DNA of 64,000 nt from Salegentibacter_A chungangensis (GCF_042678405.1 NZ_JBHTLI010000001.1:1736001-1800000); one strand, 5' to 3'; numbered from the stretch's first letter, positions 44,937 through 54,798 are shown. Notes: a model not told the origin generated them from the sequence alone. Numbers and translations are program-made.

Positions 44937-46400
44937 ATGGAGTTTCTCAGGGATCATATCTGGTGGATCTTATTTGGTGCAAATTACCTGATAGCCTTTG
45001 CTACTGCCGGATTTGAAGTGATGCAGAACCGCGAGCCGGTGAAGTCCATTTCCCTGATCTTTGCTCTCATTGTCCTCCCTTTTATAGGAATAATTATCTA
45101 TTATCTCTTTGCTCAGGACTACCGGAAAGACAAGATCTTTAACCGGAAAAGGGTCTATGACCACAGAATGATCAAAGAATGGGAAGATAAGCTGCTGCTG
45201 GGGGAAGAGGAGCTTGAAAGAATGACCTACGGGCCTATCAAGAAAAAGATAAAGCTCGTACGACTGCTTCAGAATAACCAGGCTAAACCACTCACTTTAA
45301 GGAACAGCGTAAAGATCCTTATCAATGGGGAAAAAAAATTCAAGCTCCTGTTCGAGGATATTGAAAAAGCCGAAAAGCATATTCATGTTGAATACTATAC
45401 CTTCAATAGTGACCAGATAGGAAAACGCTTGATCCTGCATTTGTGCAAAAAATCAGAACAGGGTGTTTCCGTTAAGGTAAGCTATGATTATGTGGGAAGT
45501 TCTATCAGCAATAATGTGCTGAAGCGGATGAAGGCATCCGGTATTGAGGTCTATCCGTTTATGCCGGTTTGGTTTTCGGCTTTTACCCCTAAGCTTAATT
45601 ATAGAAATCACAGAAAGATCTGCGTGATAGACGGCTGCATAGGTTATGTGGGTGGGGTTAATGTGACCGATGATTCTATTAACTATGAGGAGGATCCAAA
45701 GAATAAATTCTACTGGCGCGATACGCATTTAAGGATAAGAGGCCACGCAGTAAAATCTTTGCAGGCGCAATTTCTTCTGAATTTTAATTTTGTGAGTGGC
45801 AGGGAGGTAGAGCTGAAAGACGAGTATTTTCCTGAGGTAAATCTTAATGAGACCACTGCTGTTCAGATCGCCTCCAGCGGACCTGATACCGACTGGAGAA
45901 ATATTATGGAGGCTATATTTACAGCCATAAACACCGCCGAAAAATATATTTATATCACTACTCCTTATTTTATTCCGAATAATCAGATCTTAACCGCCCT
46001 TTGCACGGCCAGCAGGCAGGGAGTGGATGTGCGGATCATTATTCCGCAGAAGGGGGACTCAGTGATCGCTAAATATGCCACAAATTCCTTTATCCAAATG
46101 CTGCTGGAATCCGGGATCAAGGTTTATCATTACTGTAAGGGAATGGTGCACGCAAAAACGCTAATTGTGGATGATGTGCTTTCTTCCGTGGGAACCTGTA
46201 ACCTGGACAATCGCAGCTTCGAGATCAATTTTGAAATTAATGCTTTTGTTTTTGATGAAAATGTAGCCACTGAACTTTGTGAGAACTATAAGGCAGATAT
46301 TGAGGAAAGCGAAGAATTGCTGCTGGAGGAATGGGTAAAGCGATCGATGTCAGAAAAAGTAAAGGAAAGCCTGTGTAGATTGCTGGGGCCTTTACTGTAA
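44937..46400 (+). CDS. cls: Cardiolipin synthase (PLD superfamily)
   Basis: The 487-residue protein has two N-terminal membrane helices (PLDc_N, about 7-27 and 38-58) and two HKD motifs, HRKICVIDG near residue 224 and HAKTLIVDD near 404. It forms cardiolipin from phosphatidylglycerol at the inner membrane. The gene starts immediately after the lytic transglycosylase stop (TAA-ATG). Confidence 0.95.
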   Translation: MEFLRDHIWWILFGANYLIAFATAGFEVMQNREPVKSISLIFALIVLPFIGIIIYYLFAQDYRKDKIFNRKRVYDHRMIKEWEDKLLLGEEELERMTYGPIKKKIKLVRLLQNNQAKPLTLRNSVKILINGEKKFKLLFEDIEKAEKHIHVEYYTFNSDQIGKRLILHLCKKSEQGVSVKVSYDYVGSSISNNVLKRMKASGIEVYPFMPVWFSAFTPKLNYRNHRKICVIDGCIGYVGGVNVTDDSINYEEDPKNKFYWRDTHLRIRGHAVKSLQAQFLLNFNFVSGREVELKDEYFPEVNLNETTAVQIASSGPDTDWRNIMEAIFTAINTAEKYIYITTPYFIPNNQILTALCTASRQGVDVRIIIPQKGDSVIAKYATNSFIQMLLESGIKVYHYCKGMVHAKTLIVDDVLSSVGTCNLDNRSFEINFEINAFVFDENVATELCENYKADIEESEELLLEEWVKRSMSEKVKESLCRLLGPLL

Positions 46401-46403
46401 GAT

Positions 46404-47108
46404 TTATTCGGCAATGGAGTTCTCTGCGAGATCCATTCGGTCATTGTCAGGGATCAGGTGAGTGCTTATTCCTTCTTCTATGGCTCTGAAATTCCTGTTG
46501 AAAGATTCTTCTTTAGATGATGCGTAAGTCGAGGAAGGATTTCTTCTAATGTCTTCTATTCTTTTCTCTTTATCTAAAAGGAAGCAGGTAGGAAGTCCTA
46601 AGGAATGTTTTAATTGCTTCACAACGAATCCTCCGCTGTTTTTACTTTCATCTACATAAACCACGTTAATGTGGTCGCTAAATTCCTTAGCCTTTTTCCT
46701 TACGATCTTAGGGTCATCCCAATACAGGACGATAAAATCGATCTTATCATGATATTTTTCAGCCATTTTGTTCAGGGCCGGGATCTCACCTTTCCCGGGG
46801 ATACACCAGGACGCATAAGTGATAAGATATACCGGCTTTTCAAAATCGTATAAGGAAACTTCCTTCTTCTTAAGAGATCTGAATTTGAAGTTATTCATAT
46901 AGCTGCCGCTAAGGGAAAAATTCACCAAAGAGTCGAAAAGTTCTTCAGCTCTTTCGTAGTCTCTGTATCGGTATGCCTGCTTTGCTTTTTGTTCGTATTT
47001 GGGAAGATGCTTATAGAGAGCTTCAGAAAAATACAGTCGTTCGTCCTCTTTTTGCTGGGCAAAAAGTGTAGGGCTAAAAAGTATAAAAAGGAGTACTATT
47101 TTCCTCAC
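46404..47108 (-). CDS. Exported thioredoxin-fold (TlpA-like) protein lacking the second active-site Cys
   Basis: The 234-residue protein starts with GTG and has a signal peptide (1-17, LFSPTLFAQ). The thioredoxin-like core shows YASWC102IPGKGEIPAL, where the usual CxxC second Cys is Gly105, and a cis-Pro loop GLP173-T-C175-FLLD with an unusual Cys. A canonical thiol-disulfide exchange is therefore unlikely, unless C102 and C175 pair. Its last codon is 4 bp from the convergent cls gene. Confidence 0.78.
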   Translation of the reverse strand: MRKIVLLFILFSPTLFAQQKEDERLYFSEALYKHLPKYEQKAKQAYRYRDYERAEELFDSLVNFSLSGSYMNNFKFRSLKKKEVSLYDFEKPVYLITYASWCIPGKGEIPALNKMAEKYHDKIDFIVLYWDDPKIVRKKAKEFSDHINVVYVDESKNSGGFVVKQLKHSLGLPTCFLLDKEKRIEDIRRNPSSTYASSKEESFNRNFRAIEEGISTHLIPDNDRMDLAENSIAE

Positions 47109-47249
47109 TGCATTTTGATTGGGGCATTCAAAACGCGAAGGTAGTTTTCAGGATCCTTAGTTCGAAAATTAATCGTTCAACGACCTATATATTAGTTAAA
47201 AGTTTTTGAACTCTTAACTTCACAGAAATTAACCAAATTTTGCAAAAAA

Positions 47250-47765
47250 TTAGATCTTTTTCATCTGCTGCTTCATCATTCTTATCTGGTCGTTCAGCAT
47301 CCCGTGTTTATCAAGCTTCTTGGCTTCAGCCAGCAGGTTAGTGGCTTCTCTTTTACGGCGTTTGGTCATTGCGATCCCGGCAAGGTTAAGTTTGGCCATT
47401 GCAAGGTCCTGGTCCATAGAAAGCCCTAATTTGATAGCTCTTTTAAAGAATTTTTCGGCCTGCGTGATATTGGTTTGTGAAACCATAAGCCCGTGAAGGT
47501 ACCAGTAATACCCTTGTTGTTTCTGGGTAAGGGCGGTCTCCGGGTTCCTGATCTTGTCCAGCCATTTTTTGGCGCCGTCAAAATCCTGTTTTCTCAGCCT
47601 CAAGAAGGCCATTAATATCATTTCATTTTTAAAGTAAAGGAAGATGAAAATAAGGGAGAGAAGGATGTACATAATCCCGTTTCCTATATTACCTTCTACA
47701 AATTGCCAGATCGCTAAGGCGATGATAAGGGCGGCTAAAACTAATTTGATATTTTTATTGAACAT
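47250..47765 (-). CDS. Two-helix membrane protein with TPR-like repeats (DUF2892-type)
   Basis: The 171-residue protein has two N-terminal membrane helices (about 7-23 and 28-46), then helical repeat units (QKQQGYYWYLHGLMVSQTNI, AEKFFKRAIKLGLSMDQDLA) resembling TPRs. Function is unknown. It is divergent from rpmH. Confidence 0.65.
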   Translation of the reverse strand: MFNKNIKLVLAALIIALAIWQFVEGNIGNGIMYILLSLIFIFLYFKNEMILMAFLRLRKQDFDGAKKWLDKIRNPETALTQKQQGYYWYLHGLMVSQTNITQAEKFFKRAIKLGLSMDQDLAMAKLNLAGIAMTKRRKREATNLLAEAKKLDKHGMLNDQIRMMKQQMKKI

Positions 47766-47828
47766 GGTACTTTTGTTTTGCAGGCGGCAAAGGTAATAAA
47801 AACAATTAAAAATTATTTTAATTTAGTA

Positions 47829-47859
47829 TTTGTAGGAGTTAAAAAGCTTTGTATATTTG
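47829..47859 (+). promoter_or_regulatory. rpmH promoter (-33 TTTG, -7 TATATTTG)
   Basis: TTTG at 47829-47832 and TATATTTG at 47852-47859 are separated by 19 bp, matching the Bacteroidota vegetative promoter exactly. The leader to the ATG is about 50 nt. Confidence 0.8.
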
Positions 47860-47917
47860 CACGCAGTTTTACAGAGAGCTATAAAAACGATTTCACAGAA
47901 GATTAAAGATATTTAAA

Positions 47918-48076
47918 ATGAAAAGAACGTTTCAACCATCCAAGAGAAAAAGAAAGAATAAGCACGGCTTCAGGGAGCGTATGGCAAGTGCTAACGGCAG
48001 AAAAGTCCTTGCAAGAAGAAGGGCTAAAGGCAGAAAGAAATTATCGGTATCTTCTGAGAACAGACATAAACACTAA
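47918..48076 (+). CDS. rpmH: 50S ribosomal protein L34
   Basis: The 52-residue basic protein reads [18 protein letters not shown], then [20 protein letters not shown] and a short polar tail: L34 from end to end. It is a short gene followed by a terminator. Confidence 0.97.
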
Positions 48077-48101
48077 TGAGGAATTGGTTTTAAAATAATA
48101 A

Positions 48102-48134
48102 AGGTGTTACTTTTTTTAGTAACGCCTTTTTTTA
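48102..48134 (+). terminator. Intrinsic terminator after rpmH
   Basis: AAGGTGTTACT and AGTAACGCC form a 9-10 bp stem (one G-U pair) with a T-rich loop, followed by seven T residues. carB starts only about 45 bp further on, so some read-through may supply it. Confidence 0.85.
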
Positions 48135-48179
48135 TATCCAATTGCTTCCTTATTTTTATCAACAACACAATACGAAAAA

Positions 48180-51032
48180 ATGCCCAAGAACAACAACCTT
48201 AAAAGTATCCTTATCATAGGCTCTGGACCTATAGTTATAGGTCAGGCTTGTGAATTTGACTACTCCGGAACCCAATCATTAAGATCCTTAAGAGAAGACG
48301 GGATAGAGACGATCCTTATCAACTCTAACCCGGCAACGATTATGACCGACCCCTCGATGGCCGATCACGTTTATCTTAAGCCTCTTACCACGAAATCTAT
48401 TATAGAGATCCTTAAAAAACACCCTAATATAGATGCCGTACTGCCTACTATGGGAGGTCAGACCGCATTGAACCTTTGTATAGAAGCAGAGGAGAAAGGG
48501 ATCTGGGAAGATTTTAATGTAAAACTGATAGGTGTGGATATTGACGCGATCAATATCTGTGAAGACCGTGAAAAATTCAAACAATTAATGGGTAAGATTG
48601 GAGTTCCTGTAGCTCCTGCAAAAACCGTAACGTCTTATCTGCAGGGAAAAGAAGTAGCGCAGGAATTCGGTTTTCCGTTAGTGATTAGAGCATCTTTTAC
48701 TCTTGGAGGAGGAGGTGCATCTTTTGTGCACAATCCCGAAGATTTTGACGAAATGCTTACCTATGGGCTGGAAGCATCGCCAATTCACGAGGTGCTTATA
48801 GATAAAGCTTTGCTCGGATGGAAAGAATATGAGCTGGAACTGCTTCGCGATAAGAACGATAATGTTGTAATTATCTGTACTATCGAGAATATGGATCCAA
48901 TGGGGATCCATACGGGAGACTCCATTACCGTGGCTCCGGCAATGACCCTTAGTGACACGGCTTTCCAGAAGATGAGGGACCAGGCAATTAAGATGATGCG
49001 CAGCATAGGTGACTTTGCCGGTGGATGTAACGTGCAGTTTGCGGTAAGCCCGGATGAAAAAGAAGAGGTATACGCTATCGAGATCAACCCTCGTGTATCC
49101 CGTTCTTCGGCACTGGCCTCTAAAGCAACCGGTTACCCGATCGCCAAAGTGGCTACTAAACTTGCTATCGGGTACAATCTTGACGAATTAGATAACCAGA
49201 TCACCAAATCCACTTCGGCTTTATTTGAGCCTTCTCTGGATTATGTGATCGTGAAAATACCACGTTGGAACTTCGATAAATTTGAAGGATCTGACCGCAC
49301 TCTTGGACTTACGATGAAATCTGTAGGAGAAGTGATGGGAATCGGGAGATCTTTTCAGGAAGCCCTTCATAAAGCCACCCAGTCGCTTGAGATCAAGAGA
49401 AACGGGCTTGGTGCCGACGGTAAAGGCTATACCAAGTATGATGAAATTATTGAGAAATTAACCTACCCTAGCTGGGATCGCGTTTTTGTGATCTATGATG
49501 CTATTCAAATGGGGATTCCGCTTAGCCGCATTCACGAGATCACCAAGATCGATATGTGGTTTCTTAAGCAATATGAAGAACTTTATGCCCTGGAGGCAGA
49601 GATCTCCACTTATGATATAAACACCCTGCCTAAAGACCTGCTGCTGGAAGCTAAGCAGAAAGGCTTTGCCGACAGGCAGATTGGTTATATGTTGAATTGC
49701 TGGGAAAGTGAGGTCTATAATAAACGTGAGGAACTGGGTGTAAACCGGGTTTATAAACTTGTGGATACCTGCGCGGCCGAATTCAAGGCTGAAACTCCTT
49801 ATTACTATTCTACTTTTGAAGCTGATATTGAAACCGCAGACGGAAATAAATATGTGGCCAATGAAAGTAAGGTAAGTGATAGAAGAAAGATCGTAGTACT
49901 GGGGTCAGGACCGAACAGAATAGGCCAGGGGATAGAATTTGATTACAGTTGTGTGCACGGAGTACTTGCTGCGGCCGAATGTGATTATGAGACCGTAATG
50001 ATCAACTGTAACCCTGAAACCGTGTCTACCGACTTCGATGTTGCCGATAAACTTTATTTCGAGCCGGTATTCTGGGAACACATTTACGATATTATTCGTC
50101 ACGAAAAACCGGAAGGTGTTATCGTGCAGCTGGGTGGACAAACCGCTCTTAAATTGGCGGAGAAGCTTAGTCGTTATGGCATTAAGATTATGGGAACCAG
50201 TTATGAGGCTCTTGATCTTGCCGAAGATCGGGGAAGTTTCTCTAAATTACTTCAGGATAACAATATACCTTACCCTGATTTTGGTACGGCCGAAACTGCC
50301 GATGAGGCTCTTACACTTGCAGATGAGCTTGATTTTCCAATATTGGTAAGGCCTTCGTACGTATTAGGAGGTCAGGGAATGAAGATCGTGATCAATAAAC
50401 ACGAGCTGGAAGAACACGTTGTAGATCTTCTTAGAAAAATACCGAATAACAAACTTCTTCTGGATCACTATCTGGACGGTGCTATTGAAGCCGAGGCAGA
50501 TGCGATATGCGATGGAGAAGATGTTTATATCATAGGAATTATGGAGCATATTGAGCCTTGTGGGATTCATTCCGGAGACTCCAATGCTTTGCTTCCTCCT
50601 TTCAATCTTGGTGATCTTGTAATGGAGCAAATTAAGGATCACACTCGTAAGATCGCTCTCGCTCTTAACACCGTAGGGCTTATTAACATTCAGTTTGCCA
50701 TCAAGGATGATAAAGTATACATCATTGAGGCAAATCCGAGAGCATCCCGTACGGTCCCGTTTATAGCGAAAGCATACGGAGAGCCTTATGTGAATTATGC
50801 TACCAAGGTAATGTTGGGAGAAAAGAAGCTTTCAGATTTTAAATTTGAACCTAAACTAGATGGATACGCCATCAAACAGCCGGTATTCTCCTTTGATAAG
50901 TTCCATAAGGTGAATAAGCAGCTGGGGCCTGAGATGAAAAGTACTGGAGAAAGTATTTTGTTCATTGACAGTCTGAAGGATGATGAATTTTATGACCTTT
51001 ATTCAAGACGAAAAATGTACCTGAGTAAGTAG
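48180..51032 (+). CDS. carB: Carbamoyl-phosphate synthase large subunit, without C-terminal regulatory domain
   Basis: The 950-residue enzyme has the two homologous ATP-grasp synthase halves (VIGQACEFDYSGTQ / RIGQGIEFDYSCVH, IRASFTLGGGG / VRPSYVLGGQGMK). It makes carbamoyl phosphate for pyrimidines and arginine. It ends shortly after LGPEMKSTGES, whereas E. coli CarB (1073 residues) continues into an MGS-like allosteric domain that binds UMP and ornithine. The regulatory domain is therefore missing. carA is not in the window. Confidence 0.96.
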   Translation: MPKNNNLKSILIIGSGPIVIGQACEFDYSGTQSLRSLREDGIETILINSNPATIMTDPSMADHVYLKPLTTKSIIEILKKHPNIDAVLPTMGGQTALNLCIEAEEKGIWEDFNVKLIGVDIDAINICEDREKFKQLMGKIGVPVAPAKTVTSYLQGKEVAQEFGFPLVIRASFTLGGGGASFVHNPEDFDEMLTYGLEASPIHEVLIDKALLGWKEYELELLRDKNDNVVIICTIENMDPMGIHTGDSITVAPAMTLSDTAFQKMRDQAIKMMRSIGDFAGGCNVQFAVSPDEKEEVYAIEINPRVSRSSALASKATGYPIAKVATKLAIGYNLDELDNQITKSTSALFEPSLDYVIVKIPRWNFDKFEGSDRTLGLTMKSVGEVMGIGRSFQEALHKATQSLEIKRNGLGADGKGYTKYDEIIEKLTYPSWDRVFVIYDAIQMGIPLSRIHEITKIDMWFLKQYEELYALEAEISTYDINTLPKDLLLEAKQKGFADRQIGYMLNCWESEVYNKREELGVNRVYKLVDTCAAEFKAETPYYYSTFEADIETADGNKYVANESKVSDRRKIVVLGSGPNRIGQGIEFDYSCVHGVLAAAECDYETVMINCNPETVSTDFDVADKLYFEPVFWEHIYDIIRHEKPEGVIVQLGGQTALKLAEKLSRYGIKIMGTSYEALDLAEDRGSFSKLLQDNNIPYPDFGTAETADEALTLADELDFPILVRPSYVLGGQGMKIVINKHELEEHVVDLLRKIPNNKLLLDHYLDGAIEAEADAICDGEDVYIIGIMEHIEPCGIHSGDSNALLPPFNLGDLVMEQIKDHTRKIALALNTVGLINIQFAIKDDKVYIIEANPRASRTVPFIAKAYGEPYVNYATKVMLGEKKLSDFKFEPKLDGYAIKQPVFSFDKFHKVNKQLGPEMKSTGESILFIDSLKDDEFYDLYSRRKMYLSK

Positions 51033-51112
51033 GTGGTTTTCAAAATTTTTTAAGCTCATTGGGAAATAAGTGTTAAATTGTTTCCTAATGGGCTTTTTTA
51101 ATACCTAAAACT

Positions 51113-51505
51113 ATGAAAGAATTAGTCTTGATTATTGGCGGTATCTATGGTACTCTTGCTGTTATTTTTGGTGCTTTTGGTGCTCACGCACTTAAAAAGC
51201 GCTTTACTGCAGATCAGCTTAAAAGTTTTGAGACCGGGGTGAAATACCAGATGTATCACGCCATTATGCTTATCATTTGCGGAATCAGTTTTCCGTTCCT
51301 GGTGCTCTCACAGCAGTTGACGGCGCTCTTTTTTATAATTGGAACCTTTCTTTTCTCTTTCAGCATCTATGCGCTGAATCTGGGAGCGTCTTCAGGAAAA
51401 AAGTTTCGGTTTATGGGACCTGTTACCCCGGTTGGGGGATTACTGCTTATCATTGGCTGGGTGTTGTTTACGATCAATATCGCCAAGATCGCTCTTTACC
51501 TTTAA
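51113..51505 (+). CDS. DUF423 membrane protein
   Basis: The 130-residue protein has four predicted membrane helices and the family start AVIFGAFGAHALKKR, with a conserved VTPVGGLLLIIGW near the end. Function is unknown. Its stop codon shares TTAA with the stop of the convergent transporter gene. Confidence 0.88.
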   Translation: MKELVLIIGGIYGTLAVIFGAFGAHALKKRFTADQLKSFETGVKYQMYHAIMLIICGISFPFLVLSQQLTALFFIIGTFLFSFSIYALNLGASSGKKFRFMGPVTPVGGLLLIIGWVLFTINIAKIALYL

Positions 51506-52452
51506 TTATCTTCCCGGTGACCATATTTTTCAGCGAAAAAGGCAATGATCAGTAACTGAAGCGAATGGAACAGCATTACAGGCAGTAGTAACAGACCTGT
51601 GTTGGCACTGTTACCAAAAATTACTTTTACCATTACCGAGCCGTGTACAAGAGATTTCTTGGTTCCGCAGAACTGGGAAGTGATCTTATCTTTAATATTA
51701 TAGCCCATCAGGTTACAGAAAGCGCCTATCCCGAAGTATACTAAAAAGAAGAGGATTACGACTATGATCACCAGTTTCGCCAGGTCTAATGGATCTACAC
51801 TGGTAAAAACACCTGAGGTAAAAGAATTGCTGAAACTGGAGTAAACAATAAGTGTGATGGTGGTTTTATCCAAAAGCCCCAGTTTTTTGCTGTGTTTTCT
51901 CGCGAAATGCCCCCATATCTTTTGCAGTAACAGTCCGATTATCAAAGGAAAAACGATCTGCCAGCATAATTTGAGAATAACATCCAGGAACTGAAAATCG
52001 GTCGTGCTCTTCAGGAAAAAGCTAAGCCATAAAGGCGTCATTACAATCCCCAGAAGCCCTGAGAGACTTGCGTTGAAGATGGCTGTAGGTAGATTTCCCC
52101 TGGCCAGTGAAACCATTACTATAGATGAGGAAACCGTTGAAGGCAGGGTTCCCAGGAAGAATAGCGCGATCCAGAGTTGGGATTCTACGCCTTTTTCAAA
52201 GAAGGGAAGGCAAAGTAATGTCAGTATTGGAAAAAGCACAAATGTGCTGGCCTGTACAAGGATGTGGACTTTATAGTTCATAAGTCCCTCCCGGAACTCG
52301 TGAGGGGAGAGTTTAAGCCCGTAGAAAAAGAAAATAAGGCCAATTCCTATGTCCGTAATGGTTTTCAAGGGGAGAATTTCTGTCCCCTGAGGTAAAAAAT
52401 AGGCGACCACTATGGCCAGGAAAAGGGCGCTTATGAATCCGTTAAACTTCAA
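51502..52452 (-). CDS. Bile acid:sodium symporter (SBF-like) family transporter
   Basis: The 316-residue protein has about nine to ten membrane helices and matches the SBF-like branch (GIGLIFFFYGLKLSPHEF, LGTLPSTVSSSIVMVSLARG). Substrate is unknown; bile acids are not implied. It starts with TTG overlapping the stop of the thioesterase gene (TTGA), so the two are translationally linked. Confidence 0.85.
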   Translation of the reverse strand: MKFNGFISALFLAIVVAYFLPQGTEILPLKTITDIGIGLIFFFYGLKLSPHEFREGLMNYKVHILVQASTFVLFPILTLLCLPFFEKGVESQLWIALFFLGTLPSTVSSSIVMVSLARGNLPTAIFNASLSGLLGIVMTPLWLSFFLKSTTDFQFLDVILKLCWQIVFPLIIGLLLQKIWGHFARKHSKKLGLLDKTTITLIVYSSFSNSFTSGVFTSVDPLDLAKLVIIVVILFFLVYFGIGAFCNLMGYNIKDKITSQFCGTKKSLVHGSVMVKVIFGNSANTGLLLLPVMLFHSLQLLIIAFFAEKYGHREDN

Positions 52453-52997
52453 TCCGTACGTTCTATTTTAACTTTATGTTCTTCGAGTATGTGCAGGTAT
52501 TCTTCCGAAGCGAAATCGGTATCATTGAATTCTTTCTTATTCTTGAACTTCATTTTGTTACGCTTGATGCTTTTGGCAAAACGCCTGATATCATCTTCTG
52601 TTTCCAGTATAAGGCCGGGAATCTGCATTGATTTCCCTTCTTTGTCTTTCGCAACCATTGTGAAATAGGAAGAGTTGCAATGTTTCTTTTGGCCGGTCTG
52701 TATATTCTCAGCCTCAACACGAATCCCGATCACCATAGAACTGTTCCCGGTATAGTTCACCGAGGCCTTCATTGTGACAAGCTCGCCGATCTCGATGGGT
52801 TTCAGGAAGTCTACGGTGTCTACGCTGGCAGTAACACAGTAAGTGCCGGAATGTTTGGAGGCACAGGCAAAAGCGATCTGGTCAAGCAAAGAAAGGATGT
52901 ACCCTCCATGTATCTTCCCGTTGAAATTCGAATGGGAGGGAAGCATCAGTTCAGAGATCACTACCCTTGAGTCTTCTATTTTTTTGAATTTGGTCAT
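52449..52997 (-). CDS. Acyl-CoA thioesterase, hotdog fold
   Basis: The 182-residue protein has the hotdog signature NFNGKIHGGYILSLLDQIAF and ASVDTVDFLKPIEIGE, as in the YciA/Acot family. It would hydrolyse acyl-CoA. A C-terminal extension of about 50 charged residues follows the domain. It overlaps the downstream transporter gene by 4 bp. Confidence 0.88.
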   Translation of the reverse strand: MTKFKKIEDSRVVISELMLPSHSNFNGKIHGGYILSLLDQIAFACASKHSGTYCVTASVDTVDFLKPIEIGELVTMKASVNYTGNSSMVIGIRVEAENIQTGQKKHCNSSYFTMVAKDKEGKSMQIPGLILETEDDIRRFAKSIKRNKMKFKNKKEFNDTDFASEEYLHILEEHKVKIERTD

Positions 52998-53000
52998 TTT

Positions 53001-53369
53001 CTATCTGTTTCTAAAATGTGGTGAAACGGCTTCTTCTACATGGGTAATGAAATACTTTGTATCTCCCCAGAAGAAAAATGTGGCATAACGCTCTTTGTAG
53101 GTAAGTTTCACATAGTTCCCCTCATTGTCCTTAAGGTCTTGAATGACTTTTTGGTCTTTATCGAGTACCGAGAACTGAAAGATTTGTGCGCCGCTAATTC
53201 CCTGGCTTATTTCACCTTCCCAGGTCTTGGAGATCACGCCCTTTCGGCTGAATTTAATGAGTTCTCCGCTTCGGGTTCCTTCACTATAAGGCACGAAATA
53301 AACGAAAGCGAACCAGGCCAAAAAAAGCAGGAATATCACTCCCAGTATGGTAAATAGTGTTTTCTTCAT
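53001..53369 (-). CDS. Small membrane-anchored protein of unknown function
   Basis: The product is about 122 residues from the ATG at 53369 (MKKTLFTILG); upstream in-frame starts overlap rmuC. It has one N-terminal membrane helix (about 4-22) and a soluble domain with SEGTRSGELIKFSRKGVISK and WEGEISQG. Similar flavobacterial proteins are sometimes labelled 6-phosphogluconate dehydrogenase, but nothing here supports that enzyme. It sits between rmuC and the thioesterase gene in the same orientation. Confidence 0.7.
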   Translation of the reverse strand: MKKTLFTILGVIFLLFLAWFAFVYFVPYSEGTRSGELIKFSRKGVISKTWEGEISQGISGAQIFQFSVLDKDQKVIQDLKDNEGNYVKLTYKERYATFFFWGDTKYFITHVEEAVSPHFRNR

Positions 53370-53370
53370 T

Positions 53371-54798
53371 TTATTCGTTTTTTTCTGATGTTGCTGCATC
53401 CTCGGTCAGGTTTTCTTCCAGGGCTTCAGTCCGGGAGATCAGCTTTTGGTCGATTTGTTTACTGGCCTTAGCGCCAAGTTTCTTAAGTTTTTCAACCCGG
53501 CGTATCAGGTTGCCTTTACCTGTAAGTTTTTTCATCGCCCCTTCATAGGTGTTCTGAACCGTTCCCAGTTGCCTTCCAACCTTTAGCAATTCGTCTGTAA
53601 GATTGGTAAAGGAATCATATAAAGCACCGGCCTGGGTGGCTATCTCTATGGCATTCTGCTTTTGCTTTTCGTTCTGCCACATACTGTCTATGGTCTTTAG
53701 AACCGCAAGCAGGGTGGTAGGGGTTACTATAATGATATTCTTGTCAAAAGCTTCTGAATAAAGATTGGGATATTCATTGGAAGCCAATGCAAATGCCGCT
53801 TCAATAGGGATGAAAAGCAACACAAAATCAGGGCTCTCCATCTGGTAAAGGCTGTGATAGTTCTTCGCGCTTAGTTCGCTCACCCGGTTTCTTACGGAGA
53901 TCAGGTGATTTTTTAAATGCGTGTTCTTTTCGTCTTCTTCGGTCTCGTTGATGTAACGTTCGTAGGCATTCAGGGAAACCTTAGAGTCCACGATCATTTT
54001 CTTGTCGCCCGGCAGATGGATGATCACATCGGGCATTACTCGCTTACCTTCAGTGGTGCTAAAGTTCTGCTGAACAAAATATTCGCTGTCCTTTTGGAGT
54101 CCGCTGCGTTCGAGCACCCGTTCCAAAACCATTTCACCCCAGTTCCCCTGGGTTTTGGTGTCACCCTTCAAAGCTTTGGTGAGGTTGTTGGCTTCCTTGC
54201 TCATCTGCTCGTTCAGGTCTTTCAGCCCAAGTATCTGCTGCCTGAGGCTCGCGTGCCTGTCTATGCTTTCTTTATTCCCTTCTTCGATCCTTTTTTCAAA
54301 ATGCTGAATTTTCTCCTGGAGCGGATTCAGGATATTCTGAATATTCTCTTTATTAAGCGAGGTGAATTTCTCCGATTTCTGGTCTAGGATCTTGTTGGCG
54401 AGGTTTTCGAACTCCTTCTGAAATTTCTCCTGCAGTTTTTCCACCTCGGCTTTTTGTTCTTCATTTCGCTGCTGAAGATTTTCAAATTCCGAATTTTTCC
54501 TGGTGAGTTCGGTACTTAGAAAATCCTTTTCCCGGCGGATCTCTTCCCGTTCATTTTCAAGCTTTTCGGCCTGCTTTTGCATTGAAAGCTTTACTTCAGA
54601 TAATTCATTTTTATAATTTTCTAAATTGCTGTTTATCTGATTTTTAAGTTCTTCTATTTGAAGAGATAATTGGCTGTTTTTCTCCTGAAGGATACTGGTG
54701 CTGTTCTTGTTTTTAAGCCCGGAAATCAGTTTTCCAAAGAAGAAGCCAAGCAGGAGGGCTACAACGAAAATTATCAGAAAGCTTAGGTAGTCGGTCAT
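53371..54798 (-). CDS. rmuC: RmuC-family DNA recombination protein
   Basis: The 475-residue protein has an N-terminal membrane helix (about 5-25), a long coiled coil (about 40-205) and a C-terminal nuclease-like domain (TQGNWGEMVLERVLERSGL, VIHLPGDKKMIVDSKVSLNAYERY). RmuC is thought to limit DNA inversions and act in genome maintenance; its catalytic role is not well established. Confidence 0.93.
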   Translation of the reverse strand: MTDYLSFLIIFVVALLLGFFFGKLISGLKNKNSTSILQEKNSQLSLQIEELKNQINSNLENYKNELSEVKLSMQKQAEKLENEREEIRREKDFLSTELTRKNSEFENLQQRNEEQKAEVEKLQEKFQKEFENLANKILDQKSEKFTSLNKENIQNILNPLQEKIQHFEKRIEEGNKESIDRHASLRQQILGLKDLNEQMSKEANNLTKALKGDTKTQGNWGEMVLERVLERSGLQKDSEYFVQQNFSTTEGKRVMPDVIIHLPGDKKMIVDSKVSLNAYERYINETEEDEKNTHLKNHLISVRNRVSELSAKNYHSLYQMESPDFVLLFIPIEAAFALASNEYPNLYSEAFDKNIIIVTPTTLLAVLKTIDSMWQNEKQKQNAIEIATQAGALYDSFTNLTDELLKVGRQLGTVQNTYEGAMKKLTGKGNLIRRVEKLKKLGAKASKQIDQKLISRTEALEENLTEDAATSEKNE

